Positions 27,389-37,230 are shown, numbered from the stretch's first letter. The stretch is 64,000 nt of DNA from DASUAS01 sp963750045 (GCA_963750045.1 CAVVPD010000003.1:1-64000), one strand, 5' to 3'. The notes: generated by a model from the letters alone, not told the origin. A program made the numbers and translations.

Positions 27389-28632
27389 GGAAGGGCGAGC
27401 AGCCGCATCCGCAGGAGGTTGAGCACCGAGATGGTGGAGAACTGACGGATGCGCTCGCGGTCGAACGGCAGCCGGGCGGTGACCGCCTCGGTCTCGTGCC
27501 CGGGGATGGCGATGCCGTACCAGACCGTGCCGACCGGCTGGCCCTCCATCTCGTCGGGCCCGGCGACGCCGGTGATCGAGATCGCGACGTCGGCGCCGAG
27601 CACCCGCTGGGCGCCCTCGGCCATCTGCTTGACCGCCTCCTCGCTCACCACGCCCTCGGCGGTGACACCGAGCACGTCGCGCTTCACCTCGGTGGCATAG
27701 GACGCGATCGAGCCCCGGAAGGTACGGCTGGCCCCCGGGACGTTGGCGATGCGGGCACCGACGAAGCCGCCGGTCAACGACTCGGCCACGCCGAGCGACC
27801 AGCCCCGCTCCTCGCAGAGGCGCAGCACCTCGGACTCCATCGTGTCGTCGTCGACCGCGAACACGAGCTCGCCGAGCACCGTGCGCAGTTCGGCGTCTTC
27901 GGCGTCGAGCAGCGCGCGCGCCTCGTCCTCGGTCGGCGCCTTGGCCGTCATCCGCACGTAGATGCCCTCGATGCCCCGGGCGAGGAACGCGATCGTGGGG
28001 TTGGTCTGCTGGTCGACGCGCGACTCGATCATCTCGGCGAGGCCGGACTCCGAGGTGCCCCACGTCTTCAGCGAGCGCGACACGATGACCGCCCGCTGCC
28101 CCGAGCGCTCGAGGAGGTCGGGCAGCACGTGCTGGGTGATCATGTCGGTCATCTCGTAGGGGACGCCCGGCACCGCGTAGACGATCTTGTCGCCGCCTCC
28201 TTCGATGGGGACGGCGCAGCGCAGCCCCGGCGCGGTGCCGATCGGGTTGGGGATGGCATCACCCCCCTTCGGCACGTCGGCCTGGCGCAGGTTGTTCTCC
28301 GGGAACGGTCGCCCGCGACCGCCGAAGATCGCCCGGATGTGGTCGATGAGCTCCTCACGCCGCTCCAGCTCGACGCCCATCACCTCGGCGATCGCCTCGC
28401 GGGTCACGTCGTCCGGGGTGGGGCCCAGGCCACCGCACACGATCACCGCGTCGGCCCGGTCGAGCAGCTCCCGGAGGCACTGCACCATGCGCCCGAGGTT
28501 GTCGCCGACCTTGCGGTGCTCGCAGGTGTCGATCCCCACCGCGGCGAGCTGCTCGCCGATCCAGGAGCTGTTCGTGTCGACGATCTGGCCGAGCAACAGC
28601 TCGGTGCCGATGGCGAGGACGTCACACCGCAT
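27385..28632 (-). CDS. cinA: CinA family protein (NMN deamidase / competence-damage inducible)
   Basis: A 415-residue two-domain protein. The N-terminal MoaB/COG1058 domain starts MRCDVLAIGTELLLGQIVDTN and contains CGGLGPTPDD. The C-terminal NMN-amidohydrolase domain has VAESLTGGFVGARIANVPGAS, GSIASYATEVKRDVLGV and ITGVAGPD. Such proteins deamidate NMN and process ADP-ribose. It overlaps pgsA at its start and thpR at its end, in the widespread pgsA-cinA-recA neighbourhood. Confidence 0.93.
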   Translation of the reverse strand: MRCDVLAIGTELLLGQIVDTNSSWIGEQLAAVGIDTCEHRKVGDNLGRMVQCLRELLDRADAVIVCGGLGPTPDDVTREAIAEVMGVELERREELIDHIRAIFGGRGRPFPENNLRQADVPKGGDAIPNPIGTAPGLRCAVPIEGGGDKIVYAVPGVPYEMTDMITQHVLPDLLERSGQRAVIVSRSLKTWGTSESGLAEMIESRVDQQTNPTIAFLARGIEGIYVRMTAKAPTEDEARALLDAEDAELRTVLGELVFAVDDDTMESEVLRLCEERGWSLGVAESLTGGFVGARIANVPGASRTFRGSIASYATEVKRDVLGVTAEGVVSEEAVKQMAEGAQRVLGADVAISITGVAGPDEMEGQPVGTVWYGIAIPGHETEAVTARLPFDRERIRQFSTISVLNLLRMRLLALP

Positions 28633-29227
28633 GGTTGGCCTGCTTCTTCCTCTTGGGCTTCCCCTGCTGGGACTGCCGGTAGCCGCTGATCACGATGTCG
28701 AGGCCCGAGACCACCGAGAGGCCGACCGCGAACCAGAGCAGCACGTCGTGGAACGTCGCCCATTCGTAGGTGGGCGGGAGCAACACGAAGCCGACCGCGA
28801 TGAACTGGAAGAACGCCTTCCACTTGCCGAGGCGCCGGGCCGGCAGCGAGATGCCGCGCTTCGCCGCGAACGAGCGGTACATGGACACGCCGACCTCGCG
28901 CACGGTCACGATGACGACCGCGGCCCACGAGAAGTCGCCGTTGATGCCGAGGGCGAAGAACCCGCCGAGCACGAGGAACTTGTCGGCGAGCGGGTCGAGG
29001 AACGCACCCGAGCGGGTGGTGCCGTCGCGGCGGGCGAGCCAGCCGTCGAGCCCGTCGGTGGTGGTGAGCAGGAACCAGAGCGCGAACGTCAGCCAGGTGG
29101 AACCCTCGTCGACGATCAGCAGGAGCGTGGGCACGGCGAGGACCAGGCGCGCCACCGTGATGAAGTTCGCCGGTGTCGCGATCGCCTCGTCGCCGAAGCG
29201 TCGCACCCGGGCGGACGGCGCGCTCAC
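28622..29227 (-). CDS. pgsA: CDP-diacylglycerol-glycerol-3-phosphate 3-phosphatidyltransferase PgsA, fused in frame to RimO
   Basis: PgsA makes phosphatidylglycerophosphate for anionic phospholipids. The CDP-alcohol phosphatidyltransferase motif is intact (DGLDGWLARRDG, SGAFLDPLADK). Membrane helices include FITVARLVLAVPTLLLIV and FQFIAVGFVLLPP. A GTG at 29227 (VSAPSARVRRFG) is the best internal start, but no stop separates it from RimO. The two are therefore one reading frame here. Either they are a natural fusion, or an indel removed the rimO stop from a GTGA-type overlap. Its end overlaps the cinA start. Confidence 0.88.
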   Translation of the reverse strand: MSAPSARVRRFGDEAIATPANFITVARLVLAVPTLLLIVDEGSTWLTFALWFLLTTTDGLDGWLARRDGTTRSGAFLDPLADKFLVLGGFFALGINGDFSWAAVVIVTVREVGVSMYRSFAAKRGISLPARRLGKWKAFFQFIAVGFVLLPPTYEWATFHDVLLWFAVGLSVVSGLDIVISGYRQSQQGKPKRKKQANHAV

Positions 29228-30605
29228 CGACGCTGCCGCCTTGGCGACGAGATCCGGGCCGATCGCCTCGGTGACGTGGGCGCGCACCCGCGCGCCGGGG
29301 CGGGCGAAGTCGGCGTGGAGGCGCACGATGCCGTCGATCTCGGGTGCCTCGCGATGGGTGCGGCCCACGAACGCGTCGCCGTCGACGCGATCGACCAGCA
29401 CCTCGACCTCGCGGCCGACCATCGCGTCCCGCGCGCCGCGGGTGACGGGCTCCTGCACCGCTTCGCACTCGCGCAGGCGCTCGAGCATGACGTGCTCCTC
29501 GACGGCGTCGGGCAACGTGGCCGCGGGCGTACCGTCTTCGGGCGAGAACGGGAAGAATCCGGCCCAGTCGAGCGCGGCGGCCTCGAGGAACGCGAGGAGC
29601 GCGTCGTGGTCGCGTTCGCGCTCGCCGGGGAACCCGACGATGAACGACGAGCGGAACGCGGCGTCGGGTTCCCCGGCCCGGATGTCGTCGATCATGGTGA
29701 GGAAGCGGTCACCGCTCCCCCACCGCTTCATCCGCCGGAGGAGGCGCGCGGTCGGCGTGCTGGAGCGACAGGTCGAAGTAGGGCACCACCGTCGGCAGCT
29801 CGAGCATGGTCGACACGAGCGGGTCGCGCACCTCGCTCGGGTAGAGATAGAGGAGGCGCACGCGTGCGAGACCGCTCGCCGCGAGCGTGTCGAGGCGGCG
29901 CAGCAACGGCGCGAGCGACCCGGGCTCGCCGGCGTCGCGCCCGTACCAGGCGAGGTCCTGCGCGACCAGCACCAGCTCGGCGACGCCGCCCTCGACCAAG
30001 GAGCGGGCCTCGGCCTCGATCGACTCCGGGGTCCGGGAGCGCTGCTTGCCCCGGAACGACGGGATGGCACAGAACGCGCAGGCGCGATCGCAGCCCTCCG
30101 CCACCTTCAGGTAGGCCCACGGAACGCTCGGCGCGGCCCGCGGCAGCTCGAGCAGGTCTCGGACGCCCGTTGGCCGTTCCGGCACGGAGCCGGTCTGCCG
30201 TTCCGGCACGGAGCCGGTCTGCCGGCGCGTGGGCATCCCGACCGCGACGGAGGTGCCGAGCGACCCCTCGCCCTCGAAGCCGACCACGGCGTCGACCTCG
30301 GGCAGCGCGGCGGCCAGCTCGTCGCCGTAGCGCTCGGCCATGCAGCCGGTGACGACGAGCTTGGCGCCGGTCTTGCGGGCGTCGCCGAGGGCCAGGACCG
30401 TGTCGATCGACTCCTGGCGGGCGGCCTCGATGAACGCACAGGTGTTGACGACGACGAGATCGGCGTCCTCGGCGACGGCGGCGGGCACCAGGCCGTCGGC
30501 GAGGAGGCTCGCGACGACCTTGTCGGAATCGACGGCGTTCTTGGGGCAGCCGAGGGTCTCGACGAAGAACTGCTGTGGATCCGACGGGCTCGATGGGTCA
30601 CGCAC
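29228..30605 (-). CDS. rimO: Ribosomal protein S12 methylthiotransferase RimO, one frameshift
   Basis: This radical-SAM enzyme methylthiolates Asp of ribosomal protein S12. The GTG at 30605 gives VRDPSSPSDPQQFFVETLGC. Cluster cysteines are Cys20, Cys56 and Cys88. The radical-SAM motif is EGCDRACAFCAIP (Cys172, Cys176, Cys179). One extra base near 29750 breaks the frame within SLQHAD and LLRRMKRWGSG. The TRAM-like end is DAFVGRTHREAPEIDG. A 24-base duplication (30174-30221) adds a repeated QTGSVPER. The frame is open both upstream into the GTPase and downstream into pgsA. Confidence 0.9.
30174..30221. repeat. Exact 24-bp tandem duplication in rimO
   Basis: Units 30174-30197 and 30198-30221 are identical (starting CCGTTCCGGCACGG). 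They encode QTGSVPER twice in the linker before the radical-SAM domain. Confidence 0.9.
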
Positions 30606-31289
30606 TGGGTCGCAGGATACTTGCGACCCGGACGTTCGCCGGCTGCCGTCGCCCTCGCCGTGCCCGGGACCTCGGGCTCGCCCTACGACCGCGCCCGCCA
30701 TCTGGGCCTTGCGCAGCGCGCCCTCCACGAGCAGCACCAGCGTCTCCTTCACGTGGAGGCGGTTCCGGGCGTCGCACAACACCACGGGCACGTTCGCGGG
30801 TACCGACAGCGCTTCGCGCACCTCACGCGGGTGGTGGCGGTACACCCCGTTGAAGAGGTTGACGGCCACGACGAACGGGATCCCGAGGTGCTCGAAGTAG
30901 TCGACGGCCGGGAAGCAGTCCTCGATGCGCCGGGTGTCGACCAGCACGATGCCCCCGACCGCGCCCCGCACCAGCTCGTCCCAGAGGAAGAGGAAGCGGT
31001 CCTGGCCGGGAGTGCCGAACATGTAGAGGACCATGTCGGGGCCGAGGGTGAGGCGACCGAAGTCCATCGCGACCGTGGTGCCGGTCTTCGTGCTCGCAGC
31101 CCCGGCGAAGTCGATCCCGAGGCTCTCGACGGTGATGTCGGCCTCGGTCATGAGCGGTTCGATCTCGGAGATCGTGCCGACGAACGTGGTCTTGCCGACG
31201 GCATAGCCGCCGGCGACGACGATCTTCATCGACACCGGCAGCCCGGTGGCCGTCGGCGTGGGGTGCGGGGGATCGAAGTCAGAGTGCAC
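30606..31289 (-). CDS. MglA/CvnD-like small GTPase of a conservon, reading into RimO
   Basis: An ATP/GTP-binding protein of the Streptomyces conservon CvnD type. The P-loop is GGYAVGKTT (27-35) and the G3 motif MFGTPGQDRF (91-99). It continues GAVGGIVLVDTRR and ends near LLVEGALRKAQMAGAV. The start MHSDFDPPHP overlaps the DUF742 gene end. No stop occurs before RimO: the frame runs on through RARGPGHGEGDGSRR directly into VRDPSSP. A fusion, or a lost stop due to an indel, are both possible. It probably switches state with the upstream kinase/roadblock pair. Confidence 0.85.
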
Positions 31290-31689
31290 GGATACCCTCC
31301 AGCAACCGTTCGAGCAGGCGCACGTCGCGGTGCTCGCTGCCGTCTCGAACCTGACGGACCTGGACCATGCTGGCGTCGACGAGATCGCCGACGAGCACCC
31401 GCAGCACCCCGACCGGCGTGCCGAGTCGCGCCGAGAGCTCGGCGACCGACATGGGCGTCTGGCACAGCTCGACGATGCGCCGGTCTTCCGGGATGGCGCT
31501 GCGACCGAGCTGCTCCGACGCGATCAACGCGAGCACGGGTGCGTGGAGCTCGAAGACCCCGAGCGACGAGCTCGTGCGCCCGCGGGTGAGCATGTAGGGA
31601 CGGACGACGGTCCGACGCGGGAGGTCGACGCGCGGGTCTCCGGCGCCGGGGTCGTCGCCTGAATGGCCGCCTGAATGGCCCGCGCTCAT
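31279..31689 (-). CDS. DUF742 protein of a conservon (CvnC-like)
   Basis: A 136-residue DUF742 protein. The ATG at 31689 overlaps the roadblock stop by four bases. Diagnostic sequences are RTVVRPYMLTRGRT and ELHAPVLALIASEQL. A winged-helix region follows (PMSVAELSARLGTPVGVLRVLVGDL). Family members accompany a sensor kinase, a roadblock protein and a GTPase. The role in signal transfer is unresolved. Its C-terminus DVRLLERLLEGIRAL is typical. Confidence 0.9.
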   Translation of the reverse strand: MSAGHSGGHSGDDPGAGDPRVDLPRRTVVRPYMLTRGRTSSSLGVFELHAPVLALIASEQLGRSAIPEDRRIVELCQTPMSVAELSARLGTPVGVLRVLVGDLVDASMVQVRQVRDGSEHRDVRLLERLLEGIRAL

Positions 31690-32120
31690 CGGATCGCCGA
31701 CCGTGGGAGTGACGTCTGCAGCTCGGAGATGAGACCGGGCGTCAGCGCGCTCGCGCACTTCTCCACGAGCACCGCCATCTCGTAGCCCACGAGACCGACG
31801 TCGCAGGGCCGCGCGGTCGTCACCGCGAGCACCGACGTGTCGCTCACCCGCATGACGAACAGCATCGCCATGTCCATCTCGACGATGACCTCGTGGACCC
31901 GTCCGCCGCCGATCGGCGCCGAGCCGCCCTTGGCGATGCTCAGCAACCCGGCCGACACCGCGGCGAGGCGGTCACCCGAGCTGCGGTCGAGCCCGTCGGA
32001 GATCGCGATGAGCAGACCGTCGGACGACACGACCGTGGCTTCCTTGACACCCGGCACCCGCTCGACGAAGTTCGAGACCAGCCAGTTCATGTTGCGCGCC
32101 TCGGCGCTGAGTTGCATCAT
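31686..32120 (-). CDS. Roadblock/LC7 domain protein of a conservon (CvnB-like)
   Basis: A 144-residue roadblock protein starting MMQLSAEARNMNWLVSNFVE. The fold shows VPGVKEATVVSSDGLLIAIS, GRVHEVIVEMDMAMLFVMRV and a C-terminal VEKCASALTPGLISELQ. In other bacteria these proteins act as activity regulators of MglA-type GTPases, which fits the GTPase two genes downstream. It overlaps the kinase stop and the DUF742 start by three or four bases, a tightly coupled operon. Confidence 0.92.
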   Translation of the reverse strand: MMQLSAEARNMNWLVSNFVERVPGVKEATVVSSDGLLIAISDGLDRSSGDRLAAVSAGLLSIAKGGSAPIGGGRVHEVIVEMDMAMLFVMRVSDTSVLAVTTARPCDVGLVGYEMAVLVEKCASALTPGLISELQTSLPRSAIR

Positions 32121-34537
32121 CTCCCGTCCTCCTGGACGTGACCGAATTCCTCCGGCGTTTCGGGATCTCCGGCGTCGTCGCCCTGCCCGGCGCGACCGCG
32201 GCGCTTGCCCTGCGCGTGGCGGGTCAGCAGTTCGTGCACGCGGTACGGGCGCATGGGGTCGGCACCACTCACGTCGACCTCGCGAGCGGGCGCGGGCTGG
32301 TGGCTCAGGTGCTGGCCGGGCACGCGGGTCGGCAGCGGGATCTGGTCGTCGAGACCCGGCGGGTCGGGTGGCTCGTCGCCCGGCGCGTCGAACGGGGGCG
32401 CGACGAACGGGGGCGCGTCGAACTGGGGCGGCGCCTCGGCCGCGGCCGCGGCGGCGGCCTCAGCCGGGCCCGGGAGCGGATCGACCTCGATCGCCGGACC
32501 GGCGGGCGCGTCGGATCCGCCCGCCGCCTCGGCGAGGCCCTCACGGCGCCACTCCTCGACCGGCGGCTCGTCGGCCGGCCGCCACGCGACGCGTCGGGCG
32601 CCCAGCGGTGCGGGCTCCCCGTCGCCGTCGACCTCGGGCACGTAGACCGGGGTCGTGGGCGGGGCCGGCGGCGCGGGCGCGGCCCGGGGCTCGAGCACGC
32701 TGGTCGGCAGGGCCACCAGCGCCACCAGGCCGAGGGGCGCACCCGGACGCAGCTCGACGGTGATGTCGTGGCGGGCGGCGAGCGAACCGACGACGTGGAG
32801 CCCGAGCGCCCGCGACAGCGCGAGGCCCACGAGCGGCGGGTCCGCCAGCAGCCGGTTGGCCTCGACGATGCGGTCGGACGGCATGCCGATGCCCTGGTCG
32901 GTGACCGCGAGCACGAACCCGCTCGCCGTCACCGCGCCCGACACGACGACGGCCGAGTCGGGCGGCGAGAACGAGGTCGCGTTCTCGAGCAGCTCGGCGA
33001 CGAGGTGGGCGACGTCGGACACGGCGCGGCCCGAGACGGCGAGGTCGTCGTCGACGCCCACCAGCTCGACGCGGGGGAAGTCGGCGATCTCGGCGGCGGC
33101 GGCACGGACCACGTCGAGCAGCGCGATGGGCTGCTGCCACTGGCGGGGCTGCTCCGCACCCGAGAGCACGAGGAGGCTCTCGGCGTTGCGCCGCATGCGC
33201 GTGGCCATGTGGTCGAGCTTGAACAGCGCGTCGAGTGCCGCGGGGTCGTGTTCGTTGCGTTCGAGCTCGTCGAGCAGCTCGAGCTGGCGCTCGAGGAGGC
33301 TCTGGTTGCGCCGGGCGAGGTTCACGAACAGGTCGGCCATCCCCTTGCGCAGGAGGCGCGACTGCTCGTGCGCGACCTCGATGGTGACGGCTTCGACGTC
33401 GTTGAACGCCTGCGCGAGCTCACCGATCTCGTCTTCCGAGGTGACCTCGATGTGCGTCGGCTGCACGTCGCCGATGTCGCCACCGGTGCGCAGCGACTCG
33501 ACCAGCGCGGGCAACTGCCGCTGCGACATCTCACGAGCCGCGACGGTGAGGCGGCGAACCGGCCCGACCACGGCACGCGAGACGAACCAGATCAGCATGA
33601 GCGTGAGCAGCATCGCGAACACCGCGGCGCCGCCGTAGATGCGGGTCTCGCGCAGCGCCGCGCCGGCCTGCGCGCTGGCGGCGTCGTTCACGACGTGGTC
33701 GACCGCGTTGACGGCCTGGTCGAGCTGGCGGGCCTGCTCCTGGTACTGGGCGTAGTACGCGGCGGGGGTCAGCGTTGCCGCGGGGAACGCGGACGGCAAC
33801 GCCGCCGGCGCGGGCTTGGTGCCCATGACCCCCTGGTACACGAGCAGCTCGTCGGGGGTCGCGGTGTTGGTGAACAGCTGCTCGTAGCGCGCCACCGACG
33901 TCTGCGCCCCGACCCACTCGCTGAAGTCCTGCGGCGCACCGCTCGCCAGGACCGCGATGTAGACGCTCGCCTCGCGCGTCAGCTCGTGCTGGGCGCGCTC
34001 GAGCGCGAACACCCGGGTGAGGCTGGCCGACACGTCGGAGCTGGCGAGGTCGCGCGCGACGCGCTCGCCGAAGTCCAGGAGGTGACCGTCGACACCGAGG
34101 TAGAAGTCGCGGGTTGTCGCGGCGTCGACGCTCAGGGCGTCGACCTGGCCCCGCATCTCGGGGATGTCGTCGAGGCCCCGGTTGGTGGCGTCGAGCGACA
34201 CCCCGGCCGCCGCGCTCAACCCGGCGTTGACGAAGGCCGGTTCGTTGGCGCGGAACTCGCGGACCGCGGCGTCGGTGCGCGTCCGCGCCGCCTGCAGCTC
34301 ACCCGAAGGGTCGCCGCTCCCGGCGACGTACCACGACGACACGACGCTCTCGTTCTGGATCGCGCGACTCGCGTCGTCCAGCGAGTGCAGGGGCGCCGAC
34401 AGGTCGCCGTACTGCTCCTGGGCGTGGAGCGCGGTGAACCGGTCGCTGAGCCCGGCGGCCGCCACGACGACGAGGGCGAGGAACGGCACGAACAGGACGA
34501 GCAGCAGCTTGGCTCGGAAGCTCAGCCTCGACAGCAC
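32117..34537 (-). CDS. Nitrate-sensor-like histidine kinase of a conservon (CvnA-like)
   Basis: An 806-residue membrane kinase. TM1 is about 12-30 (LLLVLFVPFLALVVVAAAG), followed by a helical extracellular nitrate/nitrite-sensing-type domain to about 300. TM2 is about 305-325, then a HAMP linker (VVGPVRRLTVAAREMSQ). The kinase core has LFKLDHMATRMRRNAESLLV, the N-box ELLENATSFSPP and a DQGIGMPSD G-box. A proline/alanine-rich tail of about 200 residues follows, with no clear domain. This is the conservon CvnA architecture. No partner response regulator is visible. Confidence 0.9.
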   Translation of the reverse strand: MLSRLSFRAKLLLVLFVPFLALVVVAAAGLSDRFTALHAQEQYGDLSAPLHSLDDASRAIQNESVVSSWYVAGSGDPSGELQAARTRTDAAVREFRANEPAFVNAGLSAAAGVSLDATNRGLDDIPEMRGQVDALSVDAATTRDFYLGVDGHLLDFGERVARDLASSDVSASLTRVFALERAQHELTREASVYIAVLASGAPQDFSEWVGAQTSVARYEQLFTNTATPDELLVYQGVMGTKPAPAALPSAFPAATLTPAAYYAQYQEQARQLDQAVNAVDHVVNDAASAQAGAALRETRIYGGAAVFAMLLTLMLIWFVSRAVVGPVRRLTVAAREMSQRQLPALVESLRTGGDIGDVQPTHIEVTSEDEIGELAQAFNDVEAVTIEVAHEQSRLLRKGMADLFVNLARRNQSLLERQLELLDELERNEHDPAALDALFKLDHMATRMRRNAESLLVLSGAEQPRQWQQPIALLDVVRAAAAEIADFPRVELVGVDDDLAVSGRAVSDVAHLVAELLENATSFSPPDSAVVVSGAVTASGFVLAVTDQGIGMPSDRIVEANRLLADPPLVGLALSRALGLHVVGSLAARHDITVELRPGAPLGLVALVALPTSVLEPRAAPAPPAPPTTPVYVPEVDGDGEPAPLGARRVAWRPADEPPVEEWRREGLAEAAGGSDAPAGPAIEVDPLPGPAEAAAAAAAEAPPQFDAPPFVAPPFDAPGDEPPDPPGLDDQIPLPTRVPGQHLSHQPAPAREVDVSGADPMRPYRVHELLTRHAQGKRRGRAGQGDDAGDPETPEEFGHVQEDGR

Positions 34538-34683
34538 CTGTGCGCTCCCATCCCGTGTCCTCCCACCGGCCGGGTGTGCGCGGGTGGTCTCCCTCGGGCA
34601 CGCGCCACACCTCAGTCAGCCGTGTCGGCAATGGCGCGGCGCCCCTTGAGCCAAGAGCGGGGAAAGAAGCGAGTTGTACGGGT

Positions 34684-37188
34684 TCAGACCCGGTCGGCGA
34701 GCGCTTCGAGCTCGTCGACCGTCATCAGCACCGCACGGGCCTTGGAGCCCTCCGACGGGCCGACGATGCCACGGCGCTCGAGGAGGTCCATGAGGCGCCC
34801 GGCCCGGGCGAAACCGACCCGCAGCTTGCGCTGGAGCATGCTCGTGGAGCCGAGACCGCTGCGGACGACCAGCTCCATGGCCTCGGCCAGCAGCTCGTCG
34901 CCGTCGTCGTCGGCCGACCCGCCGGCACCGCCCGCGGCGGCGTCGTCGCCCGCGATGCCCTCCACGTAGCTCGGCGCGGCCGACTGGCGCCGCCAGTGGG
35001 CGACGACCTTGCGGACGCAGTCCTCGTCGACCCAGGCGCCCTGGACGCGCTGGGCGCGGCCGGAACCGGCGGCGAGCAGCAGCATGTCGCCCTGGCCGAT
35101 CAGCTTCTCGGCGCCCTGCTGGTCGAGGATCACGCGGGAGTCCGCCAGGCTGCTGACCGAGAAGGCCATCCGGCTGGGCACGTTGGCCTTGATGACCCCG
35201 GTGATCACGTCGACCGACGGCCGCTGGGTCGCGATCATGAGGTGCAGGCCGACGGCGCGCGCCATCTGCGCGATGCGACAGATGCTCGCCTCGACGTCGC
35301 GGGCCGCCACCATCATGAGGTCGTTGAGCTCGTCGACCACGATCACGATGAAGGGCAACCGCTCGTACCCCTTGCCGGTGGTGGGGTCGGGGTCGTCCTT
35401 GGTGGGCAGCTCTCCGCGGTCGAACATCGCGTTGTAGCCGGTGATGTCGCGGACGCCGACCTCGGCGAGCATCTCGTAGCGCATGTCCATCTCCCGCACG
35501 GCCCAGTCGAGGGCGTTCGCCGCCTTCTTCGGGTTGGTGACGACCTCGGTGAGGAGATGCGGCAGGTTGTTGTAGGCGCCGAGCTCGACGCGCTTGGGGT
35601 CGACGAGGATGAGCCGCACCTGATCGGGCGTGTAGCGCATCAACAACGACGTGACGATCGAGTTGATGCAGCTGCTCTTCCCCGCGCCGGTGGCCCCGGC
35701 GATGAGGACGTGCGGCAGCGTGGTGACGTCGAGCATCACCGACTTCCCCGAGATGTCGCGGCCGAGGCCGACGCCGAGCGCGGTCTTGCTCCTCGCCACT
35801 TCGGGCGCCGCCAGCACGTCACCCAGCGTGACGATGATGCGCTCCTTGTTCGGCACCTCGACACCGACCGCGCTGCGACCCGGGATGGGCGCGAGGATGC
35901 GCACGTCGAGCGACGCCATCGCGTACTGGATGTCGTTGCTCAGGCCGGTGACGCGGTTGACCTTCACGCCGGGGCCGAGCTCGAGCTCGTAGCGGGTGAC
36001 GGTCGGGCCGATGGTCGTGCCGACGAGGCGCGCCTCCACGCCGTGGTGGGCGAGGGTGGCCTCGAGGATCCGCCCGCCTTCGTCGATGAGGCGCCGGTCC
36101 GCCTCCCTGCCGGTTCCCCGCTTCAGCAGGTTGGCCGGCGGCAGCTTCCACGAGCTGTGCTTCGTGGCGGCGTCGCCGAGCTCGATCACCAGCTGACCGC
36201 TCGGGTCCTCGCTCGTGGGGATCTCGATCGCCGCCTGCGTGTCGAGCGGGAGCGGGACCGGCTCGGGTTCCGGCTCCGGCTCCGGCTCCGGCTCCTGCTC
36301 CTGCGCTTCGTAGTCGAAGGGCGCGGGTGTCACGTGCTCGTGGCCGGCATCGAGGTCGACGCCCTCGCCGATGGGCGCGACCGAGATCGCGCTGCGGGTC
36401 TTGGTGGCCAGGCCGCGCGCGCCGCGGGTGGCGGCCGAGACCACGAACCCGATCGAGAGACCGAGCGCGAGGAGCAGCCCGACGACGGCGACGCCCCCGA
36501 GGATCACCGACGTGCCGACGACCCCGGTGGCGGCGACGAGCGGCGCGGCCACCAGCGCCCCGAGGAACCCGCCGGCGGAGCGCAGGTCGTCGACCGCGCC
36601 GTCGAGCGAGGGGCGGCCGTACGCGAGGTGGAGGATCCCGACGTCGGCGACGAAGAGGAGGAGCGCGCCGACGGCGATGCGGACGGTCGGTCGCTCCGGG
36701 GCGTCGACCTCGACGTCCACGTCGGGGTCCAGCTCCTCGGTGTCGGGGTCGGCGGCGCGACGGGGCCACAGCAGCAGCACGCCGAAGGCGAAGCAGGCGA
36801 CGGGCACCGCGACGCGCGCCCGGCCCAGGACCGCGCCGGTGCCGTCGGCGAGCGCGGCGCCGACCGGACCCGCGAGGTCGGTCCAGAGCCCGAGGGCGAA
36901 GATGGCCCCCGCGACGAAGAGCGCGACCGCGAGGACGTCGGACCGGTGGTCACCGAGCTGGCGCCCGACCGCCTCGCGACCGCGGGCGACCATCCCCGGC
37001 TCGGCCCGGGTGGACCGGGCCCGGCCGGGCGACTGCTTCTTGGCCGGGTTCCGGCGCGCCGCGTTCCGGCGCGTCCGCCGCCGTTCCGGCGCGTGGTCTT
37101 GGAGCGGGACGCCGCGCGACGGCGTCGCCGCGTCTTGGTCGCGGGCATCCCCGAACGCTAACACCGCCAACACCAGCCCCAATGGCAT
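34684..37188 (-). CDS. ftsK: DNA translocase FtsK
   Basis: FtsK anchors at the septum and pumps chromosome dimers apart. The N-terminal region has several transmembrane helices (VLAVALFVAGAIFALG, VGALLLFVADVGILHL, GGVAVVGLLLALGLSIG), then an acidic EP-repeat linker. The motor domain has Walker A GATGAGKSS and Walker B FIVIVVDELNDLMM, with Asn where Ala is more usual. ATQRPSVDVITGVIKANVPSR is conserved. The gamma domain ends the protein (GSTSMLQRKLRVGFARAGRL). The start is uncertain. An out-of-frame ATG at 37148 opens a basic MPATKTRRRRRAAS sequence and may be the true start if an indel lies near 37055. Confidence 0.93.
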   Translation of the reverse strand: MPLGLVLAVLAFGDARDQDAATPSRGVPLQDHAPERRRTRRNAARRNPAKKQSPGRARSTRAEPGMVARGREAVGRQLGDHRSDVLAVALFVAGAIFALGLWTDLAGPVGAALADGTGAVLGRARVAVPVACFAFGVLLLWPRRAADPDTEELDPDVDVEVDAPERPTVRIAVGALLLFVADVGILHLAYGRPSLDGAVDDLRSAGGFLGALVAAPLVAATGVVGTSVILGGVAVVGLLLALGLSIGFVVSAATRGARGLATKTRSAISVAPIGEGVDLDAGHEHVTPAPFDYEAQEQEPEPEPEPEPEPVPLPLDTQAAIEIPTSEDPSGQLVIELGDAATKHSSWKLPPANLLKRGTGREADRRLIDEGGRILEATLAHHGVEARLVGTTIGPTVTRYELELGPGVKVNRVTGLSNDIQYAMASLDVRILAPIPGRSAVGVEVPNKERIIVTLGDVLAAPEVARSKTALGVGLGRDISGKSVMLDVTTLPHVLIAGATGAGKSSCINSIVTSLLMRYTPDQVRLILVDPKRVELGAYNNLPHLLTEVVTNPKKAANALDWAVREMDMRYEMLAEVGVRDITGYNAMFDRGELPTKDDPDPTTGKGYERLPFIVIVVDELNDLMMVAARDVEASICRIAQMARAVGLHLMIATQRPSVDVITGVIKANVPSRMAFSVSSLADSRVILDQQGAEKLIGQGDMLLLAAGSGRAQRVQGAWVDEDCVRKVVAHWRRQSAAPSYVEGIAGDDAAAGGAGGSADDDGDELLAEAMELVVRSGLGSTSMLQRKLRVGFARAGRLMDLLERRGIVGPSEGSKARAVLMTVDELEALADRV

Positions 37189-37230
37189 CTCGGGACCCGC
37201 ACCGAGCCCGGCGGCGCGACGGTGACGGCC

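Noticed and set aside
26860..27450. Plus-strand open frames over thpR
   Set aside because: They are antisense to a gene with both HxTx motifs and normal operon overlaps.
36241..36310. EP-rich repeat in ftsK as a separate repeat element
   Set aside because: It is a normal low-complexity acidic linker of FtsK proteins.
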